A stretch of 64,000 nt of DNA from CAVUFH01 sp963740835 (GCA_963740835.1 CAVUFH010000002.1:558001-622000); one strand, 5' to 3'; counted from the first letter of the stretch, positions 1 to 9,996 are shown. Notes: generated by a model from the letters alone, not told the origin. Translations and numbers: made by a program.

Positions 1-159
1 GCCGCCGCGCAGGGGCGCGGGTGCGACGGCGGCCACGACCGGCGTCTGGGCGCGAATCATCGTCCCGCACCGCCTGCACGTGTCCCAGGTTTGGGGCACG
101 AGGTACGAGCAGCCCGGGCACCGGATCATCACGGGATAATCGGCGTTCTCGGGGGACAA
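1..159 (-). CDS. zinc-ribbon protein, 3' end outside window
   Basis: The reverse strand reads a short protein with two CxxC knuckles (CPGC and CRRC, 13 residues between them), typical of a rubredoxin-like or DUF35-type zinc ribbon, followed by an Ala/Pro-rich stretch that leaves the window. I chose the TTG at 159 because GGAAGG sits six bases upstream of it; an in-frame ATG at 129 is the alternative and would start only three residues before the first Cys. The neighbouring acyl-CoA genes make a DUF35-like partner of a thiolase possible, but only about 53 residues are visible and no function can be fixed. Confidence 0.5.
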   Translation of the reverse strand, partial: MSPENADYPVMIRCPGCSYLVPQTWDTCRRCGTMIRAQTPVVAAVAPAPLRGG

Positions 160-181
160 CTTCAGCCTTCCGGCGTCTTGT

Positions 182-247
182 TTTGGTGCTGGTCGTTTGG
201 TGCTGGTCGTTTGGTGCTGGTCGTTTGGTGCTGGTCGTTTGGTGCTG
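182..247. repeat. 14-bp tandem repeat, about 4.7 copies
   Basis: The unit TTTGGTGCTGGTCG repeats four times exactly, then partly a fifth time. It lies between the start of the zinc-ribbon gene and the stop of the thioesterase gene, both on the minus strand, so it is a small intergenic minisatellite in their spacer. Confidence 0.9.
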
Positions 248-262
248 AGGCTTCGGTGCCGG

Positions 263-925
263 TCAGAGGCCGGCGGCCGGCCGCCCGAAACTCGGATCTC
301 CGAAGTATTGCTGGGCCAGCTCCGGACGGGGTTGCACGAACAGCCCGTCGGCCTCGGCAGTCAGTACATCATCCGCCCAGAGCTCGGCTCGACTCATGAT
401 GCGGCGCCCCTCGGTGCGGTCCACCCAGGCCCGGAACCGCACCTCGCGGAACAGCGGCGTGGGGCGCCGGTAGTGGATCGTGAGCCGCGCGGTCATGCCC
501 GGCTGGCCCGCGTTGATATTGGCGATCCCGAGCATCTCGTCGAAGGCGCAGGCGATCCACCCGCCGTGGACACACCCGGGCGGACCCTCGTACGCGGCAC
601 CGAACATGCCCCGGCCCTCGACGGCGCCGTCCACCGCCTCCCAGTCGATGCGGGGCGACAGCGGGCTCGCCTCGCCGACGATCGGGGAACGGGGAAGGTA
701 GTCGCCGTGATCGCGTGGTTGGTAGCCAGGCCCCTCGGCCCGGCCGCCGCCCAGCCGGACCGTGAGCTGGTCGACGTCCCGCGCGATGTCGAGCAAGGTC
801 TCGCCGTCGACGGCTTCGATCGTCATCGTGGCGTCGATGAGCGCGCGCAACGAGGTCGCGAGCGCGGCCCGTTCGGGCTGCGCGAAGGCCGGCGAGTCCG
901 GCAGGCCGGGTGCGGCTTCCGACAT
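263..925 (-). CDS. PaaI/hotdog-fold acyl-CoA thioesterase
   Basis: The 220-residue product has the hotdog thioesterase signature in its second half: a PPGCVHGGW-type segment followed by an acidic helix (FDEMLGIAN) and a sheet-rich tail. It probably hydrolyses acyl-CoA thioesters in the cytoplasm. The ATG at 925 shares one base with the stop of the crotonase upstream (TGATG), so the two genes are probably translationally coupled. The first 90 residues are less conserved and may be a degenerate second hotdog half. Substrate unknown; the context suggests a fatty-acid or steroid side-chain acyl-CoA. Confidence 0.8.
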   Translation of the reverse strand: MSEAAPGLPDSPAFAQPERAALATSLRALIDATMTIEAVDGETLLDIARDVDQLTVRLGGGRAEGPGYQPRDHGDYLPRSPIVGEASPLSPRIDWEAVDGAVEGRGMFGAAYEGPPGCVHGGWIACAFDEMLGIANINAGQPGMTARLTIHYRRPTPLFREVRFRAWVDRTEGRRIMSRAELWADDVLTAEADGLFVQPRPELAQQYFGDPSFGRPAAGL

Positions 926-1740
926 CAGCGGCCCTTGTACTGCGGTGCGCGCTTCTCCGCGAACGCTCGCGGTCCTTCCTGCGCGTCCTCGGAGGCGAAG
1001 ACCTCCCACCCGATCGTGTCCTGGTGTTGCATCGCGTCGAAGTCGCTCATGTGCTCGGTCTCGCGCCACGCGCGCAGGATCGCCTGGGTCGACAGCGGCG
1101 CGTTCGCCGCGACCTGCGCGGCGACCGCCTTGGCGACCTCGAGCGCGGTGCCCTCCGGCACGACGCGGCCGATGAGGCCGATCTCCTTTGCTTCGAGCGC
1201 GGGGATGGGCCGGCACGCGAGCAGGATGTCCATTGCCTGCGTGTACGGGATCTGCCGCGGCAACCGGCACGCCGAACCGCCGAGCGGGAACAGGCCGCGC
1301 TTGGCCTCCCACACGCCGAACGTGGCCCCTTCACCTGCGATGCGGATGTCGGTGCCCTGCAGGATCTCGGTACCACCCGCGACCGCGTAGCCCTCGACCG
1401 CGGCGATGAGCGGCTTCGACAGCCGGTAGTCGCGCAGCAGCGCCTTCCAGTGCGGGTTGTTGCCGCGGGCCATGACCGCTTGCACCTTCGGATCGGTCGA
1501 CTGCTGACCCATCGCGACGAGGTCTGCGCCGGACGAGAAGTGACCACCCGCGCCGGTGAGGATCGCGCAGCGGATGTCGGGGTTGTCGTCGATGTACTCG
1601 TAGCCGAGCACAAGGCCGGCGAGCATGTCGCCCGACAGCGCGTTGCGCTTCTCGGGCCGGTTCATCGTCAAGATCACGACGTGGTCGTCGCGCTCGACGG
1701 TGCAGTGCTGCGTGGTGAGGTCTTCGAGGAGCGTCGTCAC
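925..1740 (-). CDS. enoyl-CoA hydratase/isomerase (crotonase family, EchA19-like)
   Basis: The 271-residue protein has a full crotonase fold: NRPEKRNALS near residue 30, the oxyanion-hole segment GAGGHFSSGADL near residue 65, and AAVEGYAVAGGTE near residue 110. It should hydrate or isomerise 2-enoyl-CoA in beta-oxidation. It is divergent from the acyl-CoA synthetase gene, with a KstR-like palindrome between them. In mycobacteria echA19 sits in a similar steroid cluster; assignment to that orthologue is inference. Confidence 0.88.
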   Translation of the reverse strand: MTTLLEDLTTQHCTVERDDHVVILTMNRPEKRNALSGDMLAGLVLGYEYIDDNPDIRCAILTGAGGHFSSGADLVAMGQQSTDPKVQAVMARGNNPHWKALLRDYRLSKPLIAAVEGYAVAGGTEILQGTDIRIAGEGATFGVWEAKRGLFPLGGSACRLPRQIPYTQAMDILLACRPIPALEAKEIGLIGRVVPEGTALEVAKAVAAQVAANAPLSTQAILRAWRETEHMSDFDAMQHQDTIGWEVFASEDAQEGPRAFAEKRAPQYKGR

Positions 1741-1786
1741 GGGGGCGAACAGTAGATGAGACGGGATGGGCCGCCTGGCACGAAAC

Positions 1787-1800
1787 GAGAACGTGTTCTA
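1787..1800. promoter_or_regulatory. KstR-like operator between divergent genes
   Basis: GAGAACGTGTTCTA is a near-perfect palindrome (AGAAC-GT-GTTCT core) and matches seven of the eight fixed positions of the published KstR motif TnnAACnnGTTnnA. It lies about 46 bases from the crotonase start and about 38 from the ligase start, where a TetR-family repressor could control both promoters. Confidence 0.6.
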
Positions 1801-1838
1801 CTCTGCGCGCCCCGCCGCCTTCCCGGAGGACTATGCCG

Positions 1839-3437
1839 ATGGCCGGCTTCTGGAGCTACGCGCAAGAAGACCCCGACTACATCGCGATCGTCGACCCCGA
1901 CGGCACCGAGAACCGGGCCGGCGACGTGCTCGCGCGCGCCAACCAGCTCGTGCACGCGCTGCGTTCGCTCGGGATGGAGAAGGGCGACACCGTCGCCGCG
2001 ATCCTGCCGAACGGCCGGCATCCGATGCACGTGTACCTCGCTGCGTTGCAGGCGGGTTGGTATTACGTCCCGATCAACTACCGGCTGTCGCCGCCCGAGG
2101 TCGCGTACATCCTCGAGGACTCGGAAGCCAAGGTGTTCATCAGCCACGAGCGGTTCGCCGCCCTCGCGAGCGCGGCGGCCGAGGAAGCCGGGATCCCGCC
2201 GGCGAACCGGCTGGCGCACGGAGCGGGAGTGGCTGGAGCGGAGCGGAAGCCCGGAGCGACCAGTGAAGACGGCAGTGTCCCCGGGTTCCGTTCGTTCGAC
2301 GAGGTCGTCGACCCCCAACCGACGACCATGCCGGAGGACCGGTCGGCGGGTGCCGCGATGCACTACACGTCGGGCACCACCGGCAAGCCGAAGGGCGTGA
2401 AGCGCGCGCTGTCGGGCATCGATCCGGATACGAGCGCGGAGCTGTTCACGTTCCTGCTCGGCATCTTCGGCATCACCCACGGCGGCGACAACGTGCACCT
2501 GTGCACGTCGCCGAACTACCACACCGCGGTCACGACGTTCGCGGGCAACTCGTTGCACTCGAAGCACACCGTCGTGTTCATGGACCGCTGGGATCCGGAA
2601 GAAGCGCTGCGGCTGATCGAGCGCTACGGCGCGACCCACACGCACATGGTCCCGACGCAGTTCATCCGCATGTTGCAGCTGCCCGCGGAGACGCGTGCGA
2701 AGTACGACGTGTCGTCGATGAAGTGGGCGATCCACGCGGCGGCACCGTGCCCGGTGGAGACGAAGCGGCAGATGCTCGAGTGGTGGGGCCCGGTGATCTG
2801 GGAGTACTACGCGGCGACCGAGGGCGGCGGCACGATCGCGCCGCCCGACGAGTGGGTGAAGTACCCGGGTACGGTCGGGCGCGCGTGGCCGACGAGCGAG
2901 CTGAAGATCACCGACGACGACGGCAACGTCATGGAGACGGGCACGCCCGGCACCGTGTGGATGCGCATGGGCACGGCCGCGTTCGAGTACAAGGGCGACA
3001 AGGAGAAGACGAGCAAGTCGCACGACGCCGAGGGCTACTTCACGGTCGGCGACATCGGCTTCTTGAACGAAGACGGCTACCTGTTCCTCTGCGACCGCAA
3101 GAGCGACATGATCATCGCCGGCGGCGTGAACATCTATCCGGCCGAGATCGAAGGCGTCATCCACGAACACCCCGGCGTGGCCGACGTCGCGGTGTTCGGC
3201 GTCCCCGACGACGACATGGGCGAGCAGATCAAGGCCGTCGTCGAGCCGATGCCCGGCGTGGCCGCGGACGAAGCGCTGCGCGCGTCGATCCTCGAGCACA
3301 TCCAGGGCAAGCTCGGCAAGTACAAGTGGCCACGCTCGATCGACTTCGTCGACGAACTGCCACGCGAGCCCACGGGCAAGCTGTTGAAGCGCACGCTGCG
3401 CGATCCCTACTGGGAAGGTCGCGAGCGGGCGATCTGA
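1839..3437 (+). CDS. acyl-CoA synthetase (AMP-forming, FadD family)
   Basis: This ANL-superfamily ligase of about 532 residues activates a carboxylate to its CoA thioester through an acyl-adenylate. Visible motifs are the P-loop-like YTSGTTGKPKGVKR near residue 175, the YYAATEGGG core, the GYFTVGDIGFLNEDGYL hinge and the C-terminal catalytic Lys in PTGKLLKR. GGAGG at 1825-1829 is nine bases before the ATG at 1839 and only three before the ATG at 1833, so I prefer 1839. The segment around residues 125-150 is Gly/Ala-rich and looks inserted relative to relatives. FadD4/FadD19-like steroid ligase is the context-based guess. Confidence 0.87.
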   Translation: MAGFWSYAQEDPDYIAIVDPDGTENRAGDVLARANQLVHALRSLGMEKGDTVAAILPNGRHPMHVYLAALQAGWYYVPINYRLSPPEVAYILEDSEAKVFISHERFAALASAAAEEAGIPPANRLAHGAGVAGAERKPGATSEDGSVPGFRSFDEVVDPQPTTMPEDRSAGAAMHYTSGTTGKPKGVKRALSGIDPDTSAELFTFLLGIFGITHGGDNVHLCTSPNYHTAVTTFAGNSLHSKHTVVFMDRWDPEEALRLIERYGATHTHMVPTQFIRMLQLPAETRAKYDVSSMKWAIHAAAPCPVETKRQMLEWWGPVIWEYYAATEGGGTIAPPDEWVKYPGTVGRAWPTSELKITDDDGNVMETGTPGTVWMRMGTAAFEYKGDKEKTSKSHDAEGYFTVGDIGFLNEDGYLFLCDRKSDMIIAGGVNIYPAEIEGVIHEHPGVADVAVFGVPDDDMGEQIKAVVEPMPGVAADEALRASILEHIQGKLGKYKWPRSIDFVDELPREPTGKLLKRTLRDPYWEGRERAI

Positions 3438-3484
3438 CCCTTCGGGACCTCAACGAGGCTGACATTGTTCAACGAGGACGGTTC

Positions 3485-4471
3485 ATGACTGAAACGCTGA
3501 CCGCCCACCACGTGCTCGAGTACCCGGGCGGTTACACGCGCTCGGTCGGGCCCGTGATCGGGCGCTTCTTCACCGGGCTCCGAGACGGACGCATCGAAGG
3601 CGTGCGCCTCGCCGACGGCCGCGTGCTCGTGCCGCCGGCCGAGTACGACCCGACCACGAGCGAGGCGATCGCACCGGACGGCGACCACTGGGTCACGCTC
3701 GGGCCCGCGGGCCGGGTGCAGTCGTACACCTGGGTCGCCGCGCCGCGTCCGGGCAAACACCCGCTGACGAAGCCGTTCGCGTTCGCACTCATCCGGCCCG
3801 ACGGCGCCGACACCTCGCTGCTGCACGCGGTCGATTGTGGGAGCGCCGACGCGATCGCAGTCGGCGCGCGCGTCGCGCCGCGCTGGAAGGCCGAACGCAC
3901 CGGCCACATCACCGACATCGAGGCGTGGGTGCTGCTCGCCGACGGCGAAGAACCGCAGCCCGCGCCGTTGCGCGTGCCCGAGGCGGACGAACAGCCGGTC
4001 ACCGGCATCGTGTCGCCCGGCCAACTCGAGTACGAGCTCAACGCCGGCATCGCAGTCACGGAGTACCTGCACGGCCTGGGCGAAGGGAAGATCGTCGGTG
4101 GGCGCGCCCCGTCGAGCGAAGACGTCTACGCCGCGTCGCGTGGCACCGATCCGAAGACCGGTGAGGCGACGTCGATCACGGTCGACGTGCAGGACACCGG
4201 CGTGATCACGACGTTCTGCGTCGTGAACGTGCCCGGCCTCTCCGAGCTCGCGCCCGAGATCCCGTACGTGTCGGCGCAGATCCTCCTCGACGGCGCCAAC
4301 AACATGCTGTTCGGGCTCATCCGTGGCGTCGAGGTCGATGACGTGCACATGGGGATGCGAGTGAAGGTGAAGTGGGCCGACGAGCTCAAGCCCGACCACC
4401 GCTCCATCGAGTGGTTCGAACCCACCGGCGAACCCGACGCCGACTACGAGTCGTACAAGGACTACCTGTGA
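3485..4471 (+). CDS. OB-fold DUF35 protein, duplicated, zinc ribbon lost
   Basis: The 328-residue product has two DUF35-like halves; the second (about residue 190 on) has the usual linker, then an OB fold with the VNVPG...PYVSAQILLDGA pattern. DUF35 proteins partner thiolase-fold enzymes, for example ChsH2 with Ltp2 aldolase in steroid side-chain cleavage. The zinc-ribbon positions read GRAPSSEDVYAASRGTDP: all the usual Cys residues are replaced, so no metal site remains. It lies 13 bases before the first thiolase-like gene, matching the order of Rv3521-Rv3522-Rv3523 in M. tuberculosis as I recall it. Confidence 0.75.
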   Translation: MTETLTAHHVLEYPGGYTRSVGPVIGRFFTGLRDGRIEGVRLADGRVLVPPAEYDPTTSEAIAPDGDHWVTLGPAGRVQSYTWVAAPRPGKHPLTKPFAFALIRPDGADTSLLHAVDCGSADAIAVGARVAPRWKAERTGHITDIEAWVLLADGEEPQPAPLRVPEADEQPVTGIVSPGQLEYELNAGIAVTEYLHGLGEGKIVGGRAPSSEDVYAASRGTDPKTGEATSITVDVQDTGVITTFCVVNVPGLSELAPEIPYVSAQILLDGANNMLFGLIRGVEVDDVHMGMRVKVKWADELKPDHRSIEWFEPTGEPDADYESYKDYL

Positions 4472-4484
4472 GAGACGAGGCCCG

Positions 4485-5537
4485 GTGAGAGAAGTAGGCA
4501 TTGTCTCGTTCGTGTGCTCCGCGGTCGCCAAGGACGGGGAGCACAACGAGGTCGAGATGCTGGTGCCGACCGTGCGCGACGCAGTCGCGCAGTCGGGCAT
4601 TCCCCGCAAGGAGATCGGGTTCACCTGCTCCGGCAGCCTCGATTACCTGCAGGGCGGACCGTTCGCATTCGTGAGCGGGCTCGACGCGGTGGGCGCGTGG
4701 CCTCCGATCCGTGAGAGCCACGTCGAGATGGACGCGGCCTGGGCACTCTACGAAGCGTGGGTCGCGATCCAGACCGGCGAGGTCGACAGCGCGTTGGTGT
4801 ACGGCTTCGGCAAGTCGTCGATGAGCGACCTGCACGAGATCATGACGCTGCAGACCGACCCGTACTACGTCGCCCCGCTGTGGCCGTCGATGGTCGACAT
4901 GGCGGCGCTGCAGGCGCGCGCGTACCTCGAGGAGTCGGACCACGACGAGCGCGACCTCGCCGAGGTCGCGGCCCGGGCCCAGCGAAACGCGCAGCAGAAC
5001 CCGAACGCGGTGCGCAAGGCCGATCTCAGTGCCGATGCAGTGCTGGCGACGCCGGTGACGCATGACCCGCTGCGCGACGCCGACATCGCCCCGATCACCG
5101 ACGGCACGGTCGCCGTTGTGATTGCCGCCGGCGACGTCGCGCGTTCGGTGTGCGAACGGCCCGCGTGGATCAAGGGCATCGAGCACCGGATCGAAGCGCA
5201 CGGGCTCGGCGTGCGAGACCTCACCGAATCGGTGTCGACTCGGAAAGCGGCACGCGCCGCGGGCGCGAACGGTTCCTTCGATGTCGCCGAACTGCACGCG
5301 CAGTTCAGCCACGAGGAACTGATGCTGGCCGAAGCGCTCGGGTTGAACGGGAACACGAGCATCAACCCGTCCGGTGGGCCGCTGGCGGCCAACCCGGTGA
5401 TGAGCGCGGGCCTGATCCGCATCGGCGAGGTCGCCCGCCGCATCACTTCGGGCGAGGCCTGGCGGTGCGTCGCCCACGCGACGAGCGGCCCCTGCCTGCA
5501 ACAGAACCTGGTCGTCGTCCTCGAAGGCGAGTCGTAG
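4485..5537 (+). CDS. thiolase-fold lipid-transfer protein (Ltp4-like)
   Basis: The 350-residue product has the thiolase-superfamily layout of SCP-x/Ltp proteins, including a C-terminal GNTSINPSGGPLAANPVMSAG segment that matches the thiolase GG...GHP region. The nucleophilic Cys expected about residue 85 is absent; the segment there reads ESHVEMDAAWALYEAW. It is therefore unlikely to be a classical thiolase and may be an aldolase or a non-catalytic subunit, as for Ltp2-type enzymes. GTG start after the DUF35 stop; likely one operon with it and the next gene. Confidence 0.78.
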   Translation: MREVGIVSFVCSAVAKDGEHNEVEMLVPTVRDAVAQSGIPRKEIGFTCSGSLDYLQGGPFAFVSGLDAVGAWPPIRESHVEMDAAWALYEAWVAIQTGEVDSALVYGFGKSSMSDLHEIMTLQTDPYYVAPLWPSMVDMAALQARAYLEESDHDERDLAEVAARAQRNAQQNPNAVRKADLSADAVLATPVTHDPLRDADIAPITDGTVAVVIAAGDVARSVCERPAWIKGIEHRIEAHGLGVRDLTESVSTRKAARAAGANGSFDVAELHAQFSHEELMLAEALGLNGNTSINPSGGPLAANPVMSAGLIRIGEVARRITSGEAWRCVAHATSGPCLQQNLVVVLEGES

Positions 5538-5539
5538 CC

Positions 5540-5868
5540 GTGCGGACGCAGTGGAGCCCTGCCCGCCGGAGGCCGCTCGGCGCGCAACGAAGGGAGTCAT
5601 CGACGGTGCGGACGCAGTGGAGCCCTGCCCGCCGGAGGCCGCTCGGCGCGCAACGAAGGGAGTCATCGACGGTGCGGACGCAGTGGAGCCCTGCCCGCCG
5701 GAGGCCGCTCGGCGCGCAACGAAGGGAGTCATCGACGGTGCGGACGCAGTGGAGCCCTGCCCGCCGGAGGCCGCTCGGCGCGCAACGAAGGGAGTCATCG
5801 ACGGTGCGGACGCAGTGGAGCCCTGCCCGCCGGAGGCCGCTCGGCGCGCAACGAAGGGAGCCATCATA
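5540..5868 (+). repeat. 66-bp tandem repeat, five copies
   Basis: Units begin GTGCGGACGCAG at 5540, 5606, 5672, 5738 and 5804. Each contains a GCCGG...CGGC hairpin and ends in a GAAGGGAG Shine-Dalgarno-like stretch. The last copy diverges into the real start of the next gene. Because 66 is a multiple of three and the unit has no stop in the gene's frame, the array is an open frame continuous with the downstream gene. Confidence 0.95.
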
Positions 5869-7034
<1,166 letters not shown>

Positions 7035-7035
<1 letters not shown>

Positions 7036-7099
7036 TGCGGACGCAGCGCAGCGCCGCATGCCGAAGGCCGCTCGGCGCGGAGCGGAGGGAGCCATAGAA
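7035..7099 (+). repeat. diverged single copy of the 66-bp element
   Basis: This spacer starts GTGCGGACGCAG and carries the same hairpin (GCCGA...TCGGC) and a GGAGGGAG ribosome-binding stretch before the next GTG start. It is a diverged relative of the five-copy array upstream, so the element occurs before two consecutive genes. Confidence 0.75.
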
Positions 7100-7499
7100 G
7101 TGTCGAACATCGAGCGCGTGCGCGAGATCCTCGCCCTCGCCGACCAGATGAAGGTCGACGAGATCATCGAGTACTTCGCCGACGACGCGGTGATGGAACT
7201 GCCGTTCGCGCCCGGGCGCATGCCGAAGCGCTACGAGGGCAAGGAGGCGATCGGCGAGTTCCAGGACTTCGCCGCGCGACTCGTTCTCGAGCTTCTCGAT
7301 GACGATCGACGCGATCCACGAGACGGCGGACCCGCACGTCGTCATCGCCGAGCACCGCAGCGACGGCATCGTCGCCGCCAACGGCCGGCGCTACGAGAAC
7401 CGCTACGTCACGATCTTCGCCTTCGACGACAACGGCCGGATCGTGTCGTGGCGGGAGTACTACGACGCGGGCGTCGTCGTGCGGGCCTTCCGGCCCTGA
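7100..7499 (+). CDS. SnoaL-like (NTF2 fold) protein, frameshifted
   Basis: The N-terminal frame (MSNIERVREILALADQ...) has the usual SnoaL start, with a helix then FADDAVMELPFAPG; the C-terminal frame from about 7284 continues with a good NTF2-fold tail (NRYVTIFAFDDNGRIVSWREYYD). Removing one base near 7283-7285 joins them into a 132-residue protein of normal family length. Members include ketosteroid isomerase-like and limonene-epoxide-hydrolase-like enzymes; the steroid context favours the former but no catalytic assignment is made. GTG start with GGAGGGAG nine bases upstream. Confidence 0.7.
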
Positions 7500-7512
7500 G
7501 TCGTCACGCACG

Positions 7513-7917
7513 TCAGCCGTCGAGCGGATCACGGTCGACGACCGCGGTGCCGTCGAGCACGACGGTGTCGTCCTGGTTCGTGATCGTCGTGCGCAGCGTC
7601 GTGATCGGCTTGTCGGTGCGGTGCTCGAGGACCTCGACCTCGGCGGTGATCGTGTCGCCGGGTCCGACGGGCGCGAGGAACTGCCAGTGCGTCTCGAGGA
7701 AGACCGAGCCGGGCCCGGGCAGGTCTTCGGCGACGAGTGCGTTGAGCAGCCCCGAGGTCACACCACCCTGCACGACGATCCGGCCGAAGCGGGACGCGCG
7801 AGCCACCGCCTCGTCGTAGTGCACCGGGTTGCGATCGCCCGTGAGCTCGATGAAGAGCTCGATGTCGCGGGACGTGACGGTCCGGGAGCGGCGCGCGGTG
7901 TCACCGATGTTCGGCAC
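7513..7917 (-). CDS. MaoC-like (R)-specific enoyl-CoA hydratase
   Basis: The 134-residue hotdog protein has the MaoC catalytic Asp/His segment DRNPVHYDEAVARAS near residues 28-42 and the GGVTSGLLNAL helix. It should hydrate 2-enoyl-CoA. It converges on the SnoaL gene and is separated from Ku by about 160 bases. Single-domain size is normal for this family. Confidence 0.85.
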   Translation of the reverse strand: MPNIGDTARRSRTVTSRDIELFIELTGDRNPVHYDEAVARASRFGRIVVQGGVTSGLLNALVAEDLPGPGSVFLETHWQFLAPVGPGDTITAEVEVLEHRTDKPITTLRTTITNQDDTVVLDGTAVVDRDPLDG

Positions 7918-8075
7918 GACGTCGCCTCCTCAGCTCGATGTGACCGGCAGCCTGGTGCGGCACCGCGCCGCGTCGATCGGTTGACCCGCGCCGGCGAACG
8001 CGAGCGCCGCCTCACCGAGCCTTCCCGCCCGAATTGCGGGGAATGCGAATCCGAATTCGGGGTACGAACCTGGGC

Positions 8076-8948
8076 ATGCCGAGATCGATATGGAACGGAT
8101 CCTTGAGCTTCGGGCTCGTCAACGTCCCCGTGCAGCTGTTCGGCGCGGTGGAGGCGAAGGACATCTCCTTCCACGAATTCCAAGCCGGGACCGGCGCCCG
8201 GATCCGCCACAAGCGCGTCTCCGAGAAGTCCGGGCGCGAGATCGACTACTCCGACATCGAGAAGGGCTACGAGACGAGCAAAGGCAAGTTCGTGATGCTC
8301 ACGCGCGAAGAGCTCGAGTCCGTCGAGCCGGGTCGGTCCCGGACGATCGACATCGAGGACTTCGTCGAGCTCGCAGAGATCGATCCGATCTACTTCGACA
8401 AGCCCTACTACGTCGCGCCGCAGAAGGGCGCCGAGAAGCCGTACGCGCTCCTCCGCGCCGCGCTCGAGGACACGGAGCGCGTCGCGATCGCGCGCTTCGT
8501 CATGCGCACCAAGCAGTACCTCGCGGCGGTGCGAGTCTCGGGCGACGTGCTCGTGCTCGAGACGATGTACTTCCCGAACGAGATCCGCGACACCAAGGGC
8601 TTGTCGATCCCGACGCGCACGAAGGTCCCTGACAGGGAGCTCCGTATCGCCGAGCAGCTGATCGACAGCATGACCGTCGCGTGGAAGCCCGAGCGGTACG
8701 AGGACACGTACCGCGCCCGCGTCCTCGACCTCATCCGGCGGAAGGGCAAGGGTCAGGAGATCGCGGTCGAGGCGCCCCAGAAGGAGGAGACGAACGTCGT
8801 CGACCTCGTGGAGGCGCTGCAGCGCAGTCTCGATGCGCGCGGGAAGGGCGGCCGCCGGGCGCGGAAGGCGACGAAGCGACCTGCGAAGAAGTCGACCGGC
8901 CGGACGACGAAGACGGCGACCACCCGGTCCCGCCGCCGGGCGAGCTGA
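8076..8948 (+). CDS. ku: Ku DNA-end-binding protein
   Basis: The 290-residue protein begins MPRSIWNGSLSFGLVNVPVQL, the hallmark of bacterial Ku, and has the KPYYVAP core near residue 110. The tail from residue 250 is Lys/Arg/Thr-rich, as in Ku proteins with basic C-terminal extensions that bind DNA. Ku is a homodimeric ring that binds double-strand ends and recruits LigD for non-homologous end joining; no ligD is in this window. Confidence 0.95.
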   Translation: MPRSIWNGSLSFGLVNVPVQLFGAVEAKDISFHEFQAGTGARIRHKRVSEKSGREIDYSDIEKGYETSKGKFVMLTREELESVEPGRSRTIDIEDFVELAEIDPIYFDKPYYVAPQKGAEKPYALLRAALEDTERVAIARFVMRTKQYLAAVRVSGDVLVLETMYFPNEIRDTKGLSIPTRTKVPDRELRIAEQLIDSMTVAWKPERYEDTYRARVLDLIRRKGKGQEIAVEAPQKEETNVVDLVEALQRSLDARGKGGRRARKATKRPAKKSTGRTTKTATTRSRRRAS

Positions 8949-8960
8949 TTGCCCGAGGAA

Positions 8961-8974
8961 TAGAACCTGTTCTA
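8961..8974. promoter_or_regulatory. KstR-like operator before Rieske gene
   Basis: TAGAACCTGTTCTA is an exact 6-2-6 palindrome and matches every fixed position of the published KstR motif TnnAACnnGTTnnA. It ends 11 bases before the ATG and overlaps a TAAAAT -10-like hexamer (8973-8978), where bound repressor would block transcription. Confidence 0.75.
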
Positions 8975-8985
8975 AAATCAATGGG

Positions 8986-9942
8986 ATGACCCGCCGCTTC
9001 CCGTTCCCGATCCCGTTCGGCTGGTTCCAGGTCGCGTTCCCCGAGGACCTCGCGCCCGGCGACGTCACCGCGCTCCGCTACTGGTCGCGCGATCTGGTCC
9101 TGTGGCGCGACGAAGCCGGCGCGTTCCACCTCCAGGACGCGTACTGCCCGCATCTCGGCGCGCACATCGGTGTCGGCGGCACCGTGCACGGCAACGAAGT
9201 CGCGTGCCCGTTCCACGGCTGGCGGTACGACGCCACCGGCGCGTGCACGAACATCCCGTACAGCCAGCGCGGCAACAAGAAGGCGAAGCTGCGCACGTAC
9301 CCCACCGTCGTGCGCAACGGATTCGTGCTCGCGTGGTACCACCCGCACGATGAACCGCCGCAGTGGGAGATCCCGGTCATCGAAGAGATCGGCGATCCGG
9401 GCTGGACCGACTTCTTCTCGTCGTCGTACGTGATTCACACCGTGCCGCAAGAGATGTCGGAGAACGGTGCCGACCCTGCGCACTTCCAGTTCGTGCACGG
9501 CACCGACGACGTCGCCGAGTTGGAGTCCTACGACACCGACGGACCGTGCTCCGTGATGCTGTCGAAGCAGTCGTTCGTGACGCCGCGCGGCGTCACCGAG
9601 GGCCGCATCGACGTCTACAACTACGGCCCCGGCTTCTCCAAGGTCTGGTTCAGTGGCATCGTCGACGCGATCAACATCGCGACCACCACGCCGATCGACG
9701 ACGAGAAGACGCAGGTGCGGTTCAACTTCGTCGTGCGGAAGTTCGACGACGCCAAGCTGACCTCCACGGTCGCCAATGCGTTCGTCAAGGAGATCAACAA
9801 GCAGGTCCAAGAGGACCGGCCGATCTGGGAGCACAAGGCGTTCATCCCGAGTCCCGCGCTCGCCGACAACGACGGCCCCATCCTCAAGTTCCGCAAGTGG
9901 TACAGCCAGTTCTACGCCGAGCCCTACGAGCTCCCGGCGTGA
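8986..9942 (+). CDS. Rieske non-heme iron oxygenase (KshA/DAF-36-like)
   Basis: The 318-residue oxygenase has a Rieske 2Fe-2S site, CPHLGAH (about residue 50) and CPFHGW (about 74), and a mononuclear iron site in ENGADPAHFQFVH (DxxHxxxxH, about residues 160-172). The overall pattern resembles the KshA/DAF-36 steroid oxygenases; hydroxylation or desaturation of a sterol ring is a reasonable guess. No Shine-Dalgarno is present, and a -10-like TAAAAT ends seven bases before the ATG, suggesting a leaderless message. A perfect KstR-type palindrome sits over the promoter. A reductase partner is not in the window. Confidence 0.88.
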   Translation: MTRRFPFPIPFGWFQVAFPEDLAPGDVTALRYWSRDLVLWRDEAGAFHLQDAYCPHLGAHIGVGGTVHGNEVACPFHGWRYDATGACTNIPYSQRGNKKAKLRTYPTVVRNGFVLAWYHPHDEPPQWEIPVIEEIGDPGWTDFFSSSYVIHTVPQEMSENGADPAHFQFVHGTDDVAELESYDTDGPCSVMLSKQSFVTPRGVTEGRIDVYNYGPGFSKVWFSGIVDAINIATTTPIDDEKTQVRFNFVVRKFDDAKLTSTVANAFVKEINKQVQEDRPIWEHKAFIPSPALADNDGPILKFRKWYSQFYAEPYELPA

Positions 9943-9996
9943 AAGGCTCTGACCTGCACGGTCGCGTGCGACCGCCGGCGCTAGGCGCGTCCGTGG

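Noticed and set aside
5551..5868. N-terminal extension of the Ltp3-like protein through the tandem repeats
   Set aside because: The encoded repeat has no similarity to the family, and a good ribosome-binding stretch precedes ATG 5869, where homology starts.
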